A stretch of DNA of 64,000 bases from Micropterus salmoides (Eukaryota > Chordata > Actinopteri > Centrarchiformes > Centrarchidae), in the NCBI RefSeq assembly GCF_014851395.1, contig NW_024041150.1, forward strand, positions 53,058,350 to 53,122,349, read 5' to 3'. The notes under the pieces are model-generated. The model saw only the letters and a program-made list of their open reading frames with translations. It ran no database searches and was not told the DNA's origin. Each line of letters begins with the position of its first letter. The stretch's first letter is position 1. Below, one piece after another: positions 12,001 to 22,412 of this stretch. Position numbers and translations under genes: made by a program.

Positions 12001-12500
12001 NNNNNNNNNNNNNNNNNNNNNNNNNNNNNNNNNNNNNNNNNNNNNNNNNNNNNNNNNNNNNNNNNNNNNNNNNNNNNNNNNNNNNNNNNNNNNNNNNNNN
12101 NNNNNNNNNNNNNNNNNNNNNNNNNNNNNNNNNNNNNNNNNNNNNNNNNNNNNNNNNNNNNNNNNNNNNNNNNNNNNNNNNNNNNNNNNNNNNNNNNNNN
12201 NNNNNNNNNNNNNNNNNNNNNNNNNNNNNNNNNNNNNNNNNNNNNNNNNNNNNNNNNNNNNNNNNNNNNNNNNNNNNNNNNNNNNNNNNNNNNNNNNNNN
12301 NNNNNNNNNNNNNNNNNNNNNNNNNNNNNNNNNNNNNNNNNNNNNNNNNNNNNNNNNNNNNNNNNNNNNNNNNNNNNNNNNNNNNNNNNNNNNNNNNNNN
12401 NNNNNNNNNNNNNNNNNNNNNNNNNNNNNNNNNNNNNNNNNNNNNNNNNNNNNNNNNNNNNNNNNNNNNNNNNNNNNNNNNNNNNNNNNNNNNNNNNNNN
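12001..12500. other. Assembly gap (500 N)
   Basis: Exactly 500 N, a typical placeholder for an unknown length. It hides the left edge of duplicated block A: sequence right of the gap equals 51160 onward, while sequence left of it does not match the region left of 51160. Confidence 0.99.
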
Positions 12501-14153
12501 GACCATAATGTCATTTTACTCCTGCCAATATATAGGTCACTATTAAAAACAGATGAACCCATCACAAAATCTATCAGATTCTGGAATAAGGAAACATCTG
12601 AAACATTAAGGGGTGTTTTGAACTGACAGACTGGGACTTGTTTTTTAATGACTGTGGTGACGACTCACATGCACTTACAGATGTACTTACATCTTACATT
12701 TTATGCTGTGAGGATACTGTCACTCCCACCAAGCAAATAACTATACACTCAAACAATAAAAAACGGATCACAAGGGACATGAAAAACTGCCTGGTCCAGA
12801 AGAAAAAAGCTTTTCTGAAAGGAGACAAGCTGGAGAAGGAGCTCAGGAAGAAGGCCAAGCTAGCTAAGATCAGAATCAGTTTTATTGGCAGGTATGTGTA
12901 CACATACGAGGAATCTGACTCAGGATTGTACATCGCTCACGATGTGCTTACTCGTACAATAATAAAATAATAATATAATAAAATCAGACACAAACTACAG
13001 AGTAGACAACACTAAGATACACACTATGAACAAAACAATCTATATAGATACACTACAAGAACAAGGTGGAACAGAAACTAACCTCTGGAAAAGCGAGGGA
13101 GGCGTGACAGATGGGCAGAGCCCACAAACCGCCAGTGGTTGGCTGCTCAGACCCCACCTCCTATGCAGAGCAGTTGAACAGTTTCTTCACCCGGTTCAAC
13201 AGTAGCAGCACTCCAATGACCTGGACCTCCCCGACCCCCAGCTGCTTCCTCCAAGCCATCACTATTGGTGAACACCTGGTGACCTCCATCTTACTCAGAG
13301 TCAACCCACACAAGCTGCTGGCCCTGACAGGCTCAGAGGCAGGCTGCTCCAAGAATGCTCCACTCGGCTCGGTGGATTTCTCACAAGGCTGTTCCAGCAC
13401 CTCCTGGACTCTGCCTGGGTTCCCAACCAGTGGAAAGAATCCTCCATAATTCCACTGCCCAACAAGACACCTGCTAAAGACCTGAAGGACTACCGACCAG
13501 TAGCCTCGACATCAGTGCTGTGTAAAGGTATGGAGAGGGTTGTATGCAACCATCTGTCGAAAATGCTGTCAGACAAACTAGAATCCGTTTCAGTTTGCCT
13601 ATAAGACAAAACGCGGTGTAGAGGATGCAACTCTCACGCTTTTAGACACTGTCACTAAACAACAGCACTGCCTCTCTGACCTCCAGGTCCACCCGACACT
13701 GATTTTATGGATAGAGTTTTTTACAAGACAGACCACAACAGATGCAAGCTGGTTTTAAACACTGGACTCCCCCAGGGCTGTGTCTTATCTCCCATTCTCT
13801 TCTCTGCTTATACTAACAGCATTTCCTGCAGCAGTGAAGGAATAACACTTTTTAAGTATGCAGATGATATTGGCCCTGGTGGCACACCTGACTGGCACTG
13901 ATGCCCTGTCCCAATAGCAACAGGCAATCAGCAACCTGGTCAACCAGTTACTGCCATCAGACAGAGGATATAAAGTTCCACTGGCCAGGAAAAACATTTA
14001 CAAGAAATCTTTCATACCGTCTGCAATAACCACTCTGAACAACAAATTTTGCGTTTGTGTCCTTAAATGTATGTTTTTAAAGGAGCCTTGTCGAAGGAGA
14101 ATTTCTGTCACTGTTTTTTTTTGGGACAGAATAAAGCTATCTATCTATCAAAG
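12501..14153 (+). mobile_element. L2/CR1-type LINE relic in block A
   Basis: The frame continuing out of the gap reads DHNVILLLPIYRSLL, the end of an L2-type endonuclease (SDHN motif partly in the gap), followed by ETSETLRGVLN and TDWDLFFNDCGDD in another frame. Reverse-transcriptase blocks follow: a YAEQLNSFFTRF segment, then LPQGCVLSPILFSAYTN (motif B) and FKYADD (motif C, about 13850). The 3' end has gaataaagctatctatctatc, the short ATCT-repeat tail of L2-like elements, at 14130-14152. Stops and shifts make it dead. Confidence 0.75.
12872..13108 (+). repeat. Repeat inserted inside the L2 relic
   Basis: From agatcagaatcagttttatt to about 13108 the L2 protein trace is interrupted by non-LINE sequence containing the ttttattggc word frequent in teleost repeats and an ataataaaataa tract. 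The same insertion is present in block B (about 51524-51765), so it predates the duplication. The family is not identified. Confidence 0.5.
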
Positions 14154-14766
14154 GTCGCTGCCTGTTTAAGACCTGGTGGCCTGACTTTTAAAGAAGCACT
14201 TATATTCTTCAGGAAACTCAGATCAAACAGCTGATCAGTCTGTTGTCTGTGGATAAACTGTAGTTAAAAGTTTGACATTTCAACACTGGCAGCGGGCGGG
14301 CATGTGCATGAGACGAGAACGACCGCGACAGTTTAACGGGATCGCGACAGTCACACAGAAGCCGTTGCCATGGTTACCTCGCGGAGCGGTTGTTTGCCTG
14401 TCTGTTGATGAGGAGCGCGGAGCGACATGTGTGAAAAGGCCTTATATAGCCTAAACCCTTTCACAACCATTCACAAGAAATTAATTAATAACGTGCCAAA
14501 ACCTTTAACATAAGGACGACTTAAAAAGCAACCATTCATACAGCAGTGTATGAGCTACACTAGTGATCAATAGACAACAAAGTCAAAGTAAACATTAGAC
14601 ATAGCCTCTAACAGGCAATAATCAAACATTCCTCATTTATCTGGTCCTATTTATCCGTTTATTACAGATCTGCATGATTCACGTGCATCATATTTTCAGG
14701 TCGAAAAATCCGGAAATTCCGGATTAATCCAAAAAAATAACATCACTGTGTATCTACAGCACTGAC
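14154..14766. other. Non-coding junction sequence
   Basis: Between the L2 tail and the V-set exon nothing coding is recognised. From 14478 (caagaaattaatt) onward it matches block B from about 52830. The intervening 14154-14477 is absent from B. A ccggaaattccgg palindrome lies near 14709-14721. Confidence 0.4.
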
Positions 14767-15087
14767 CTTTGACCTCCAGCTTCACTCGTTTCTTCATCAG
14801 GACTTTTCTCTCCCTGCTGTAGACGGTGCAGGTGTAGGTGTCTCTGTCTGTGGGGTATTTCAGGGTCAGACTGAGGTCTCCAGGTCTCTGCAGGTTTCTC
14901 TTCATCTCTGTTCGGTCTCTGTAAAACCCGTCCTGTTCTTCAGGCTGGTCAGAGCCGTTCTTATATACGTGGACTTTCCTTTTGTGTCCATCCCTCCACT
15001 CCACTCTGGCGTCTTCAGGCAGGTGAACTATGGTTTTGCAGGGCAGCAGGACAGACTCCACCTCTGAATCCACCTCCACCTTGTAGA
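14767..15087 (-). CDS. V-set immunoglobulin exon (VEVDSEVESV type), block A
   Basis: This is one complete phase 1-1 exon of 321 bases encoding an Ig V-set domain of a teleost B7/butyrophilin-like surface protein. Acceptor: pyrimidine tract ending cctctcag before TCTAC at 15087. Donor: AAAG/GTCAGT at 14767. Residues shown: LLPC (B-strand Cys), VEW (core Trp), YRDRTEMKRNL, and D-R-D-T-Y-T-C-T-V (F-strand Cys). It lacks the two residues between D and T present in the block-B copy. The upstream frame could also be read without splicing as a hydrophobic leader from MGHISEFLLL. No transmembrane or terminal exon is seen downstream, where the sequence runs into LINE-derived DNA. It may be a stranded exon of a decayed gene. 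Confidence 0.7.
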
Positions 15088-16047
15088 CTGAGAGGACAAC
15101 AAAGCACAACATCAGCTGTACAGACAGCAGCAGGAACTCTGAAATATGTCCCATTGTTCCATCTAACAGAGACAGTGTTGTCTTTGGTGTCTCTACAATC
15201 AACAGCACAACACAAAGCCTTAGCCAACATTGCCGACATACAAATGTCCCCAGTTTGTGGTCAGCAAATCTCCCTGCTGTATTGTGTTTCCCCTGACATT
15301 CTTCCCTAACAAAAGAAGACATGAATCCAGATTTAGTTTGTTAGTGTGGCAGAGTATTCCCCGTGTTAAAACCACTGTGCCTATCTTTGGTTTATTTTTA
15401 TGAGCTCAGGGTAATTTTAACATTTAACATCTGGGAGTGGGATTTAAGTGTTTCCTTTCGTTCTTCTTAGTTGTATCTCTTTATTTGGCTATTTGATTTC
15501 TGATTATTGCCTTATTTATCTAAGTTGAATAAGATTTGGTTTAAGGGGTCTTATTAATTATATTGTTCTTAGTCTCTATTAGGTGCTGATGGCCTAAGGT
15601 GGGGTGAGCTGGTGCACACAGTGGGTGTGTCCCATATCCCACATGTGTTGTCTCCCCCGGGTGCACGTGTGTGTGGGATGACTTTTTCTTTAACAGGAGG
15701 AGAGACGCCAGGACAAAACAAGTGAGGGGTAAATGGCACAGCAGTCAAAGTTGTTAACATTATGGGGGTTTTTTGTTCATGTTTGTTAGTAACTTAATGT
15801 TCATGGTGTAAGAATAATGTTATTGGTTATTTATTTTTTAATAAAATAAGTTCCTGTATAAGTCTAAACTGCTAAACATTCTTGTGCCTATCTATCCAGT
15901 CAGCGCAAACATCTACTCAAAAAACTCCAGGAGAACCAGCATTCTGTTTATGAATTTACAGATTTATAAAGGTAAGTATTATACAATGAATAAACACCAC
16001 TGTAAAAAAAATAAGTATGCTAACAAGTATGCGTGAAATTAGCATAA
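15088..16047. other. Flank of the V exon, shared with block B
   Basis: No further exon was recognised. The first 120 bases (to about 15210) are also found upstream of the V exons at 49040 and 54183, so they were copied with the exon. The rest matches 54310-55110 almost base for base, with small indels. Confidence 0.5.
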
Positions 16048-16290
16048 GATCCATCCATCCATCGTCAACCGCTTATCCTGCGTACAGGGTTGCGGGGGGC
16101 TGGAGCCAATCCCAGCTGACATCATGCGAAAGGCGGGGTTCACCCTGGACAGGTCGCCCGTCCATCGCAGGGCCACACATTCACATCCACACCTAAGGAC
16201 AATTTTAGAGACCAATTAACCTAGCCTGCATGTCTTTGGATGGTGGGAGGAAGCTGGCGCACCCAGTGCTAACCACTGCACCACTGCCCC
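16048..16290 (-). repeat. Teleost interspersed repeat (atccatccatccatc end)
   Basis: It contains the words accgcttatcctgc, ggctggagccaatcccagct, caggtcgcc and tgcatgtctttggatggtgg, ending in gcaccactgccccgcc. The reverse complement begins ggcggggcagtggtgcagtg, the same family as the copies at 38748 and 38967. It is a very common fish repeat. Related fragments lie at 33487-33545, 55112-55231 and 56000-56150. Confidence 0.75.
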
Positions 16291-16769
16291 GCCTTGACTT
16301 GCAAGTCCTATTATAAAAAGTTGATTTTATTTTCTGTCAATTGACTAATGACCTAATCATTGCATCACTATGTGAAAAATAAAACCACACGTCTCAATTG
16401 TTTGGGTTGGGTTGGCTGACTGATTGTGGAAACATTAAAAAAACCCACGCAGGTCTGTAGCCTATACAACACAAAAAAAATCTGCTTAAAATCTGCTTAA
16501 ATTTTTAAGCACGAATTGTTCGTGTACGTTCTGATAGTTTGTTTTTTCATTTGTAGTTTCAAACCAAAAACGAAACGGGGGAAAAAAGAGCCATTGTTTG
16601 TTTTTTGTTGTTTGTTTTTTTGGTTTCTGAATCCAAAAATGAAAAACGACTAAACCAAATTCAAATAATGGTCCGATTTTGTTTTTTTGAAACTCCGATT
16701 TTTATTTCTCCATTTGAAAATAAATGTTAAGAAAAGAGACAGGTGAGCCAGGTGGCCTGGAAGTAATGG

Positions 16770-16975
16770 TAAACATGTTAAAATAAAATTTAAATACATT
16801 GTTTGGTGCAGTACAGATGGTAGGCTAAATGACTGTGTGCAGAGTTGTTACTGTCAGCGCTATGTTTTTAAAATTAAATAAATATTTAATGAATCAAGCT
16901 GTTCCCCCTTTCTACCAGCAGGTGGCAGTGTTTAACTGAAGGCCTGTCCTGTGTCTATTAAACAGCAGTGTTAGA
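16770..16975 (+). repeat. Single arm of a fold-back MITE
   Basis: It matches the left arm of the inverted repeat at 56575-56955 in block B (ctttctaccagcaggtggca is shared). Here the second arm is missing: after gtctattaaac the sequence diverges into the flank of the DIRS element. Either the right half was lost in A or the arm was duplicated in B. Confidence 0.6.
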
Positions 16976-17040
16976 ACCAGGTTAGAACAGAAGGACATGC
17001 AGGTTTAACTCTGGGCTGAGGGTGAATGATGAAGATAAAA

Positions 17041-17404
17041 CGTCTCGGGTTACGTATGTAACCCTGGTTCCCCGAGAAGGGGAACGAGAGACTGCGTCGG
17101 TTACGACACTATGGGAACGCCTCTAGGCGAAGCAGGTCTGAACGTGAATGAAATCACTCCAATCCTATTGGCCTGTTGCTAGAACGGTAAGGTGTGACGG
17201 AATAACCGGAGGAGTATAAAGCACACCTGTACACACTCATCATTAGCTTAAACTATGAAGCAGGCGATTCAGGCGGGGAGAGAGGTGCGGCGGGCCGACG
17301 CAGTCTCTCGTTCCCCTTCTCGGGGAACCAGGGTTACATACGTAACCCGAGACGTTCCCCTTCGAGGGAACTCGAACTGCGTCGGTTACGACACTATGGG
17401 AACG
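17041..17404. repeat. DIRS terminus: perfect 60-bp inverted repeat plus 29-bp direct repeat
   Basis: 17041-17100 is the exact reverse complement of 17295-17354. Within the arm are smaller palindromes (gggttacgtatgtaaccc and gttccccgagaaggggaac). In addition 17091-17119 (actgcgtcggttac onward) is repeated directly at 17376-17404. DIRS elements replicate through circular intermediates and carry inverted terminal repeats and internal complementary regions, so such terminal redundancy is expected. Confidence 0.85.
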
Positions 17405-17505
17405 AGATACCCACTAAACCGTGCCGAAAACCCCGCCTGCCCCTGTGTGCAATAAAGTGGCACGACTAAGAGGAGAGCGCACGAGTGCCAGGTGCCGAAG
17501 GAAGG

Positions 17506-18591
17506 TCAAGACTGTAAAACCGAATGAATGTGTGCGGAGTGGCCCAGCCAGCCGCTAAACAACATCCTGCAAGAGGCCCCAGAAAGGATGGCACGAGAGG
17601 CCGCCTTGCCTCTGGTAGAATGAGCCCTCACAGCCACAGGTGAAGGCAAACCGCGCACCTGATAGGCCAGGGAAATAGTCTGAACAATCCAGTTGCTAAT
17701 AGTATGTTTGGATGCAGGGAGCCCGGCCCTGGGAGACCCAAAACACACTAGCAGCTGGTCAGCCTTCCTCCAACGGGAGGACCTCAGAGTGTAAATACTC
17801 AGTGCTCTGACAGGGCAGAGCAGATGAAGTCTCCCGTCCTCCGCCGTCACATGAGGTGGAGGATGAAATGCCTGCAGCACTGTGGACCCTGCCGCACAAG
17901 AAGGCACTTTAGGGATGTATCCTGAACGAGGGTGCAGGATAGCCCTAATATTCCCCGGGGCAAACTCCAGGCTTTGCGGGGAAACCGAAAGCGCTTGGAG
18001 CTCCCCCACCCTCCTCAGAGAGGTGATAGCAAGGAGAAAGGCCATCTTGAGGGTCAAGTGCTTAGCCTCAGCTGACTCCAGGGGTTTGAAGGGGGCCTCA
18101 GCCAACGCCCCAAGAACCACTGCCAGATCCCAAGTGGGAACCTTGGACCGAGTCGCAGGTCTCATCCTCCGGGCACCACGGAGGAAACGTACAACCAAGG
18201 GAAGTTCCCCAAGAACCCCTCCCTCAGAGGGGTGTGGAAAGATGAAATAGCTGCCACGTACACCTTGAGGGTGGAAGGGGAAAGACCAGCAGAGAACCGG
18301 TCCTGGAGGAACTCAAGTACCTGAACCACCGGGCAGGTAACAGGGTCCACCGACCGCTCCCTACACCAAGTGGAGAAAATACTCCACTTCAGGCCGTACA
18401 TCCTCCGTGTGGACGGGGCCCTGGAGCTCAGGAGGGTCTCGACTGCTCCGGCTGTTAGACCCGCCTCTAGGTACTGTGCCCCCTCAGGGGCCAGACCCAC
18501 AGTCGCCATATGGCGGGGCAAGGGTGAAGAACCCGGCCCTGCGCCTGGGACAGCAGGTCTCTCCTCAGAGGGACCCGCCACGGTGGGCCGT
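17506..18591 (-). pseudogene. DIRS tyrosine recombinase, one frameshift
   Basis: This relic is of the enzyme that integrates circular element DNA without target duplication. The N-terminal core-binding part is in frame 18162-18581 (STRRMYGLKWSIFSTWC, then EFLQDRFSAGLSPSTLKVY). The catalytic part is in frame 17506-18198: first Arg in TSLRRVGEL, the HxxR box RAHSTRGKAAS, and the later WLGHSAHI box. The catalytic residues therefore appear retained, but the two halves are in different frames, joined near 18165-18195. It reads through from the pol-like frame upstream, where the solo LTR splits it. Confidence 0.85.
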
Positions 18592-19029
18592 TGTGGTGTA
18601 TAACATATGCTTTTGACATTACAGTTTAATATAATGCTCTGCAGCTGGTGAAAGGAACAGTGAACCCTTATGAGGAAGTAATGATTGATGGGTGAACCAA
18701 GAGTGAACCCTCCTATAGAATTTGACCCCTGACCCAGAGCTGGAGAGAGACACAGTGTTAGGGGAAGTGGTGTCTAACAGATGGTTACACTTAGTCTACA
18801 GCACTGTGCCCTTATATGGTATTTAGCAGAGACCTAAACATGTCTTATATAAGCTGTGTTCAATGTACAGAGAGACAGAGTGGTTATCGGGCTGGGTCAC
18901 TCTCCAAGCTGCTGCAGAGCTTGTAATTGATGCTGAATTCTTTGATGTAATAAACTTTTATAATCAAGAACAGTGTCAAGCGGATTTCTTCTCAACACAT
19001 CATCGCAGCATTATCGTTCGGACACCACA
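18592..19029 (+). mobile_element. Solo LTR, 438 bp, with CCGT target duplication
   Basis: The boundaries are exact: 5' TGTGGTGT and 3' ACACCACA form an 8-bp terminal inverted repeat of TG..CA type, flanked by the 4-bp direct repeat CCGT at 18588-18591 and 19030-19033. Plus-strand signals fit an LTR: tcttatataagc (about 18842) as a TATA box and gtaataaac (about 18946) as a poly(A) signal. Removing the insert and one CCGT makes the DIRS reading frame continuous across the site (LLDG followed by PPWR). The family (endogenous retrovirus or Ty3-like) cannot be told from an LTR alone. Confidence 0.85.
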
Positions 19030-20530
19030 CCGTCCAGGAGCGACATGATGTCCGAGAACCACACCCGGGTTGGCCAGAACGGGGCTACGAGCAGTAGGCC
19101 GACATAGTCCTGGCGGACCCGCTCCAGAACCCCGGGAGCAGAGCGACTGGGGGAAAAGCGTACAGACGTAGCCTCGGCCACGAATGTACCATGGCGTCCA
19201 GACCCAACGGGGCTGGAGGAACGAGAGAAACCATAGCGGGCAGTGCGTAGTCTCTTGAGACACAAACAGATCCACGTCTATGGGGCCGAACTCTTCGCAC
19301 AAGAGCTCCACCACTTCGGGGTGAAGTCTCCATTCCCCGGGCCTCAGCCCCTGCCTCAACAGCAGGTCTGCTCCCTGATTCTGCGTCCCCGGGAGATACA
19401 TCGCCCTGAGCGATAGTAACCTCTGCTGGGACCACAGGAGGATCTGACGCGCCAGTCTGTCCAGAGGGCGCGAGCGCAGACCGCCCTGGTGATTCAGATA
19501 GGCCACCACCGCTGTGTTGTTCTCCTCGGAACGAACCAGGACGTGGTGGCCTTGGAGATCGGGCAGGAAACTCCTTAGAGCCTGGAACACCGCCAACATC
19601 TCGAGACAGTTGATATGCCACTCGGATCGATGCACCTGCCAGGATCCCCTTGCAAAGCGGCCGTCCATGACCGCGCCCCAGCCCGTGAGGGAGGCGTCTG
19701 TCGAAATAACCAGCCGGCGACAAGACCCTCCCAGCACGGGCCCCTGGGACAGGAACCAAGTTTCCTTCCAAACTGATAGGGAACGAAGACACATGCGCGT
19801 AACCCAAACCAGACGGAGAGGATTCCCCTCGGGGAAAAACCCTTGTTCCTTAGCCAACACTGCAGGGGTCTCATGTGCAGCAGTCCAGATGGTATTACGC
19901 TGGACGCAGCCGCCAGGAGACCCAACACTCGTTGAAAGTGTTTCATAGTGATGGCATGGCCTAACTTCACCCCTTTCACGGCAGCCAATATGGTGTCGAC
20001 ACGTGCCGGAGACAATTGTGCCCGCATCGTTGTCGAATCCCATGCAACCCCTAGGAACGTAGCCCGTAGGGTGGGCGCCAGCACGCTCTTCTTTGCGTTG
20101 AGCCTCAGCCCTAAACGCCGCAGACGAGCCAGAACGACATCTCGATGCCGAACCGCCAACTCTCGAGACTGGGCTAGGATGAGCCAGTCGTCGATGAAGT
20201 TGAAATCCGGATGCCCCGGAGCCTCAGCGGGGCCAGTGCTGCATCCATACACTTGGTGAATGTGCGAGGGGAAAGTGCCAGGCCGAATGGAAGAACCCGA
20301 TACTGGTAAGCCACACCCCCGAAGGCAAACCTCAGGAACTTCCTGTGAGAAGGACGGATGGAGACCTGGAAATAGGCGTCCTTTAGATCTATCGTGACGA
20401 ACCAATCCTCAGATTGGATGTGCGTCACGGTGGCGGGGATGATGAGCATCTTTAACCTGAATCTCCTCAGAGACCGGTTAGAACCCGCAGATCCAAAATA
20501 GGGCACGCAGCCCTCCGTCCTTCTTGGGGA
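19030..20530 (-). pseudogene. DIRS reverse transcriptase and RNase H, frameshifted
   Basis: The reverse-transcriptase block reads VTIDLKDAYFQVSI (motif A), LPFGLALSPRTFTK (motif B) and FIDDW in place of the usual Y-x-DD (motif C), in frames 20174-20506 and 19575-20405. RNase H follows: VISTDASLTGWGAV (first Asp), INCLEMLAVFQAL (Glu), NNTAVVAYLNHQGG (Asp), then QNQGADLLLRQG. The continuation EEFGPIDVDLFVSQETT is the conserved region between RNase H and recombinase in these elements. At least three frame changes (near 20170, 19800 and 19090) are visible. Confidence 0.88.
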
Positions 20531-20968
20531 CTATGAAGTACCGGCTGTAGAACCGGCGTCTCTGTCTGGGGGGGAGACACGTTCCACGGCCCCTTTCCTC
20601 AGCAGAGTACAAACTTCCTTTCCCAACATCGGACCTTGCTCCGGGCGGACCACAGTCCAAACCACCCCCTCTCTTCTGTTGAATTTGGAGGGCGGGTTTT
20701 GAACTGTAGTCGATACCCATCTATGGCAGTGCGCAGGACCCACGGAGAAATGTTCGTCAGGCTCCGCCAAGCGTCTGCAAAGTCTGCCAACGGAACCAGC
20801 CCCTCGGGGCCGGTGGTCGGTGTCTCGTGTGATCTTCTGGTGGACCCCTGAAGCCCCAGAACGGCAGGGGGGAGCCGCCGAAGATCCACGGTGAGTGAGT
20901 CGGGATGCCGTCCGCCTGCAGACCCTCGGGGCAGGCAGTACGGCGCGGACTCGATGGTGGCAGGTGCG
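20531..20968 (-). pseudogene. DIRS gag-pol junction and RT N-terminus, degraded
   Basis: Minus-strand traces include LADFADAWRSLT and WVLRTAIDGYRLQF, then KGAVERVSPPDRD and SRYFIVPKKDGGLRA, the start of the reverse-transcriptase fingers. Each lies in a different frame. Upstream of 20889 there is only a short proline-rich piece before homology stops. Confidence 0.75.
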
Positions 20969-20970
20969 TC

Positions 20971-21003
20971 CTAGTAGTATTAGTAGTAGTAGTAGTAGTA
21001 CTT
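20971..21003 (+). repeat. TAG trinucleotide microsatellite
   Basis: A run of tag units (imperfect on the left) lies exactly at the DIRS/foldback boundary. It may have arisen at the junction. Confidence 0.85.
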
Positions 21004-21100
21004 ATACTGTTAGTTAAGTAGATTAAATATTTTGAATGCAGCCTGTAGTTCTCATTAGTTATGTATGTATTATGTGTGAAACCTGGTGAACATCTGGTGA

Positions 21101-21200
21101 GGACCGGGGCCAAACTCCCCTAAACACATGAGAAAGTCTGAGCACATTGTTCAGTCTTCTCCAGAGCAGCCTTTACTGCCAGTTAACAGTCTGAGGGGTC
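21101..21200 (+). repeat. 100-bp block shared with 41408-41507
   Basis: From accggggccaaactcccct to acagtctgaggggt both copies are identical except two or three bases. Orientation is the same. It sits just inside the foldback element here and next to plain sequence at 41.4 kb. Confidence 0.8.
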
Positions 21201-21576
21201 ATCAGTCAGATGAACACCGAGCTTTATTTGGACATTAAACCTTTCATTCACAAACACCTCAGAAGAAAAACCTTCTGAATATTCCCTCTGTCACATCACA
21301 GAATACCAACAGCAACTTCTAGTGACATTTTCTCACATCTGATACAAATGGGCAGACTCAGTGGACTGATTTCTCTTCCTCTCAATATATCCCACAAAAC
21401 AAGCAACAGGCAGCATTGAATCAATCTGTCCACACACGTCCCTCACACTGTCTTAATGTTGCAACATGTCAAGATTACCAGAACCACACTGACAGTGCTG
21501 TACATACTTTTGAAAAGAAATTGCAACAAACGCATTACCCACCAAATGATCAGGAACATTAACTCGATCCATTTAC

Positions 21577-21646
21577 CATCACATATTACACTCAGCCTCC
21601 AAGAAACAGATAGGATGACCAAGTAAACAGCAGATTTCCCCTCCAT
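21577..21646 (-). CDS. Possible signal-peptide exon (orphan)
   Basis: On the minus strand an ATG at 21646 opens 23 codons starting MEGKSAVYLVILSVSWRLSV, which looks like a secretory leader. It ends at GATG/GTAAATG, a phase-1 splice donor. Phase 1 is the standard for exons preceding Ig domains. A tttatttaaag TATA-like word lies about 25 bases upstream of the ATG. No partner Ig exon lies just downstream, so it may be a captured or stranded exon, or coincidence. Confidence 0.3.
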
Positions 21647-22412
21647 ACTCAAGTTTTTCCTTTAAATAAATCCAATGCAATTCAAAACGAGACTTTAAAA
21701 TGCTTTAGAAGCAATTATTTTCTTTTAACGTTGAAAGCCTCAAGTATCAGGCTCCACATGTGACATGTTGTCGGTAAAGAGGGTGCAGGTGATTGGTACT
21801 AAAGGTGGGTGACCCGGGTAGGGTGGACATGTTGGAGCTGTGTCTAGTACAGGTCACCCATGTATTTACATTTCCTTATGCACAAAAGCAGAGCCACAAT
21901 TACAAGCTGTGGTTGGGTACCAGAAATCATGATGTAAATATCTGAAAGTGACAACAGGTCCAGCATTTATCTGAACAGAGAGTGATGGAAGGTGATGGGG
22001 CCAGCCTTGATACTATCTAGACTCAATTTCATTTTTATTTTACTTTAAACAGTGCATAACTTTCCCCGGTGGCTCATCAAACAGAATTAAACTAAAGAGA
22101 TGCGACTTGAAACTTGAAAGCCCCAGAGCCAGAGGAAATGCTTTTTGACTCTCAGTAATGTTCACCAGGTTTCACATATATGTACATACAACTACAGGCT
22201 GCATTAAAAATATTTAATCTACTTAACTAACATAATAAGTATTTTACACTGGAGAAAAATGCAAAGGAAAAGTAAACTCCACTGATTTGTTTTGGAAGAG
22301 TTTTGTTTTGACACATGACAGCAGATGGTGGAAGCTGAGAGTTTTTTTTAGCAGCTATAGCACCATAGAAAGAGAAGCTGGAGGCAGGTGAAGTTCTGCA
22401 CACCCTTCAAAC

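Larger units (their letters stand above)
17041..20968 (-). mobile_element. DIRS1-like tyrosine-recombinase retrotransposon, truncated
   Basis: On the minus strand the order is gag remnant, reverse transcriptase, RNase H, tyrosine recombinase, then an inverted-repeat terminus at 17041-17404. That order, and the use of a recombinase rather than a DDE integrase, define DIRS elements. The gag gene and the opposite terminus are missing: homology stops near 20968, next to a TAG microsatellite and the foldback element. It is interrupted by a solo LTR (18592-19029) and several frameshifts, so it is non-functional. It is absent from block B. Confidence 0.9.
20998..22243. mobile_element. 1.25-kb foldback element with 85-95 bp terminal inverted repeats
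   Basis: 20998-21093 and 22158-22243 are inverted copies. Shared words in order from the outside are gttagttaagtagattaaat, aatgcagcctgtagtt and gtgaaacctggtgaacat. The interior has no transposase. It contains a 100-bp segment (21101-21200) that recurs at 41408-41507, and a signal-peptide-like mini-exon. It is absent from block B. Superfamily is not assigned because the outer ends are not sharp. Confidence 0.7.

Noticed and set aside
11861..12626. Long open frames across gap 1
   Set aside because: They are open only because N codons contain no stops. The real sequence there is unknown; the right side belongs to an L2 LINE.
19514..20259. Plus-strand frames opposite the DIRS pol gene
   Set aside because: They are complementary-strand shadows of the GC-rich DIRS coding sequence on the minus strand.
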